7,442 bases of DNA from an uncultured Candidatus Saccharibacteria bacterium. GTDB taxonomy: Bacteria > Patescibacteriota > Saccharimonadia > Saccharimonadales > Saccharimonadaceae. The notes beneath the pieces are model-generated. The model was given only the letters and a program-made list of their open reading frames with translations, had not been told where the DNA came from and did not search any database. A program made the position numbers and the translations under genes. This document shows positions 5,724-7,442 of this stretch, one piece after another (the first letter of the stretch is position 1; each line of letters starts with the position of its first letter). Where the stretch lies: the NCBI GenBank assembly GCA_938038145.1, contig CALHQU010000063.1, forward strand, positions 1 to 7,442, written 5' to 3'.

Positions 5724-7442
5724 AAGCTAAGATTCAAGCACCAAAAATTCCAAGAAGATGCCGTTAAGGCGACCTGTGATATTTTTACTGGGCAAATAAA
5801 ATCCGAGCATCGATTCCTGGCGGATCAGGGTGACAGCATGAGCTTTGTTGACATGTATGGCTTTGGCAATGCGGACATTTCCCTGCAGGACGCACAGCTG
5901 ATTAAAAATCTGCACGAAGTTCAGGGGCTGCAGAATATTCCCCGTAATGCAAAAATTGAGCGTCTTAATAACAGACCTGTGTTTACTATTGAGATGGAAA
6001 CTGGTACCGGCAAAACGTATACGTACATTAAAACAATGTATGAATTAAATAAGCAATACGGCTGGAGCAAGTTTATTGTTGTGGTGCCGAGTATTGCGAT
6101 TCGTGAGGGTGTGTATAAGACTTTTCAGACGACTGCGGATCATTTTGCTGAAGATTACGGTAAGAAGGTTCGTTTCTTTATTTACAATTCTTCCAAGCTG
6201 AGCGAGCTGGAACAATTTTCTGGCGATCCAAATATTAACGTCATGATTATTAACACGCAGGCTTTTAATGCCCGTGGAGCCGACGCCAAGCGTATTACGA
6301 TGAAGCTTGATAGTTTTCGGTCTCGTCGTCCGATTGACGTGATTGCCGCCACAAAACCAATTGTAATTATTGACGAGCCGCAAAGTGTTATTGGCACAAG
6401 TAAAAAAGCGAATATCACCCGCTCTTCCATCTCCAATTTCAACCCGCTATTTTTCTTAAACTATTCCGCGACCCATCGTGAAGATTTTAATAAAGTTTAC
6501 CGTTTGGATGCTGTTGATGCTTACCAGAAGCAGCTTGTGAAGAAAATTACAGTTAAGGGCATCACGGTTAAGGGTGGTACTGCGACTAACGGATATATTT
6601 ATATCCAAAAAATTAATACTTATCCGAATAAAAAGCCAACCGTTACGGCTATATTTGAGTTTGATTCAAAAGCAGGCACTGGAATACGCCGTAAAACGAA
6701 GACTCTTAGCTGGGGCGATGATATCTATAAGCATTCGGGTGAGCTGGAGGCGTATCATGACGGATATCTAATTACGGAGATAAACGCCAGAGAGGGCGAC
6801 AGGTATGTAGACTTTAAGAACGGTCTTCGTATTTATGAAGGTGAAGTCATTGGCGAAACTAATGCTGACGATCTACGCCGCATTCAAATACGTGAAACTA
6901 TTATGTCTCACCTGGAGACTGAGCAAAAGCTCTTTAAGAGAGGAATTAAAGTTCTTTCTCTATTCTTCATCGACGAGGTTGCCAAGTATAAATATTATGA
7001 TGAAAATGGCGAACATAAAGGTTCCTACGCGAAGATATTCGAAGAGGAATTCACAAAAGCTATAGATATTTACCTGAACCAGCAGCTTCAATTCGAAGAA
7101 AATGCAGATTTTCGTAAATACTTAGAAAAATTTACCCCGTCTGAAATACATTCCGGCTACTTCTCTATTGATAAAAAAGGTCACGCCATCAATAGTAAAG
7201 AGGGGCGCGAGGGTAACGGCTCTGATGATGTTTCGGCGTACGATCTTATTATGAAGAATAAGGAGCAGCTGCTGGACTTGAAAGAGCCGGTGCGATTTAT
7301 CTTTTCTCACTCTGCCCTGCGCGAAGGATGGGATAATCCAAATGTATTTACATTGTGTACACTGAAAAACGGAAGTAGCGATATAGCCAAAAAGCAGGAA
7401 ATAGGTAGAGGACTTAGACTTCCTGTAGATGTTAATGGAAAT
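5721..7442 (+). CDS. res: Type III restriction subunit (Res), 3' end outside window
   Basis: The frame runs 574 codons from ATG 5721 to the last base with no stop. Res subunits are usually around 900-1000 residues, so a little over half is visible. It is the ATP-dependent motor and nuclease subunit that, with Mod, cleaves unmodified DNA. The opening MKLRFKHQKFQEDAVKA is typical of Res. Superfamily 2 helicase motifs follow in order: Walker A ETGTGKT (93-99), the VVVPSIAIREGVYK segment after it, the motif II variant DEPQ (218-221), motif III SATH (249-252), motif V SALREGWDNPN (531-541) and motif VI QEIGRGLRL (559-567). All are intact. The C-terminal PD-(D/E)xK endonuclease domain expected in the family lies beyond the window, so nuclease activity is assumed, not seen. 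It is joined to mod by a one-base TAATG overlap. It differs from the Snf2-type helicase at the operon's 5' end, so the operon encodes two separate SF2 motors. Confidence 0.93.
   Translation, partial: MKLRFKHQKFQEDAVKATCDIFTGQIKSEHRFLADQGDSMSFVDMYGFGNADISLQDAQLIKNLHEVQGLQNIPRNAKIERLNNRPVFTIEMETGTGKTYTYIKTMYELNKQYGWSKFIVVVPSIAIREGVYKTFQTTADHFAEDYGKKVRFFIYNSSKLSELEQFSGDPNINVMIINTQAFNARGADAKRITMKLDSFRSRRPIDVIAATKPIVIIDEPQSVIGTSKKANITRSSISNFNPLFFLNYSATHREDFNKVYRLDAVDAYQKQLVKKITVKGITVKGGTATNGYIYIQKINTYPNKKPTVTAIFEFDSKAGTGIRRKTKTLSWGDDIYKHSGELEAYHDGYLITEINAREGDRYVDFKNGLRIYEGEVIGETNADDLRRIQIRETIMSHLETEQKLFKRGIKVLSLFFIDEVAKYKYYDENGEHKGSYAKIFEEEFTKAIDIYLNQQLQFEENADFRKYLEKFTPSEIHSGYFSIDKKGHAINSKEGREGNGSDDVSAYDLIMKNKEQLLDLKEPVRFIFSHSALREGWDNPNVFTLCTLKNGSSDIAKKQEIGRGLRLPVDVNGN

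Noticed and set aside
6574..7065. Short plus-strand frames at 6574-6771 and 6835-7065
   Set aside because: They sit in another frame inside res, whose own frame runs unbroken to the window end with ordered helicase motifs.
1..7442. CRISPR array, tRNA or rRNA gene, insertion sequence, or attachment site
   Set aside because: Coding sequence fills all but 46 bases, and I saw no regularly spaced repeats, terminal inverted repeats, transposase motifs or RNA-gene signatures.

Overview
The window covers most of a four-gene, single-strand (+) defence-type operon with both ends cut off. It is gene-dense, with only one intergenic gap, 46 bases at 3807-3852. In order it holds: (1) a very large helicase with a PLD-nuclease-like N-terminal region and a Snf2-type motor, already open at base 1; (2) a small DUF4391-family protein with a C-terminal coiled coil; (3) a complete type III DNA-adenine methyltransferase (Mod); and (4) the first 574 codons of a type III restriction subunit (Res), still open at the last base.

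The genes form two translationally coupled pairs. Helicase/DUF4391 and Mod/Res each meet in a TAATG overlap, where the stop codon and the next ATG share one A. Between the pairs lies a candidate extended -10 promoter (TGA-TATAAT), in which the DUF4391 stop codon supplies the TG element, followed by a strong GGAGG ribosome site. Mod-Res can therefore probably be expressed both by read-through from upstream and from its own promoter.

Inferred joint function: Mod methylates an adenine in an asymmetric recognition site chosen by its central target-recognition region. Mod plus Res forms the ATP-dependent type III restriction complex that cuts unmodified invading DNA. The PLD-Snf2 helicase and the DUF4391 protein look like an accessory module, faintly reminiscent of DISARM, which also joins helicase, PLD and methylase parts, but no DUF1998 (DrmB) gene is in view. 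Their role is not readable from the sequence.

The central part of mod (about 4381-5040) is much AT-richer by hand count (about 34% G+C) than its flanks (about 43-44%). It uses only AGA/AGG for arginine where the 3' flank uses mostly CGN, which suggests a swapped-in recognition domain.

The organism is a bacterium of moderate-to-low G+C (roughly 36-45% by gene) using the standard stop codons. The three long reading frames are free of in-frame TGA, which argues against the TGA-as-glycine code of Gracilibacteria and Absconditabacteria. The promoter and ribosome-site style would fit Firmicutes or Saccharibacteria-like groups, but nothing here fixes the lineage.
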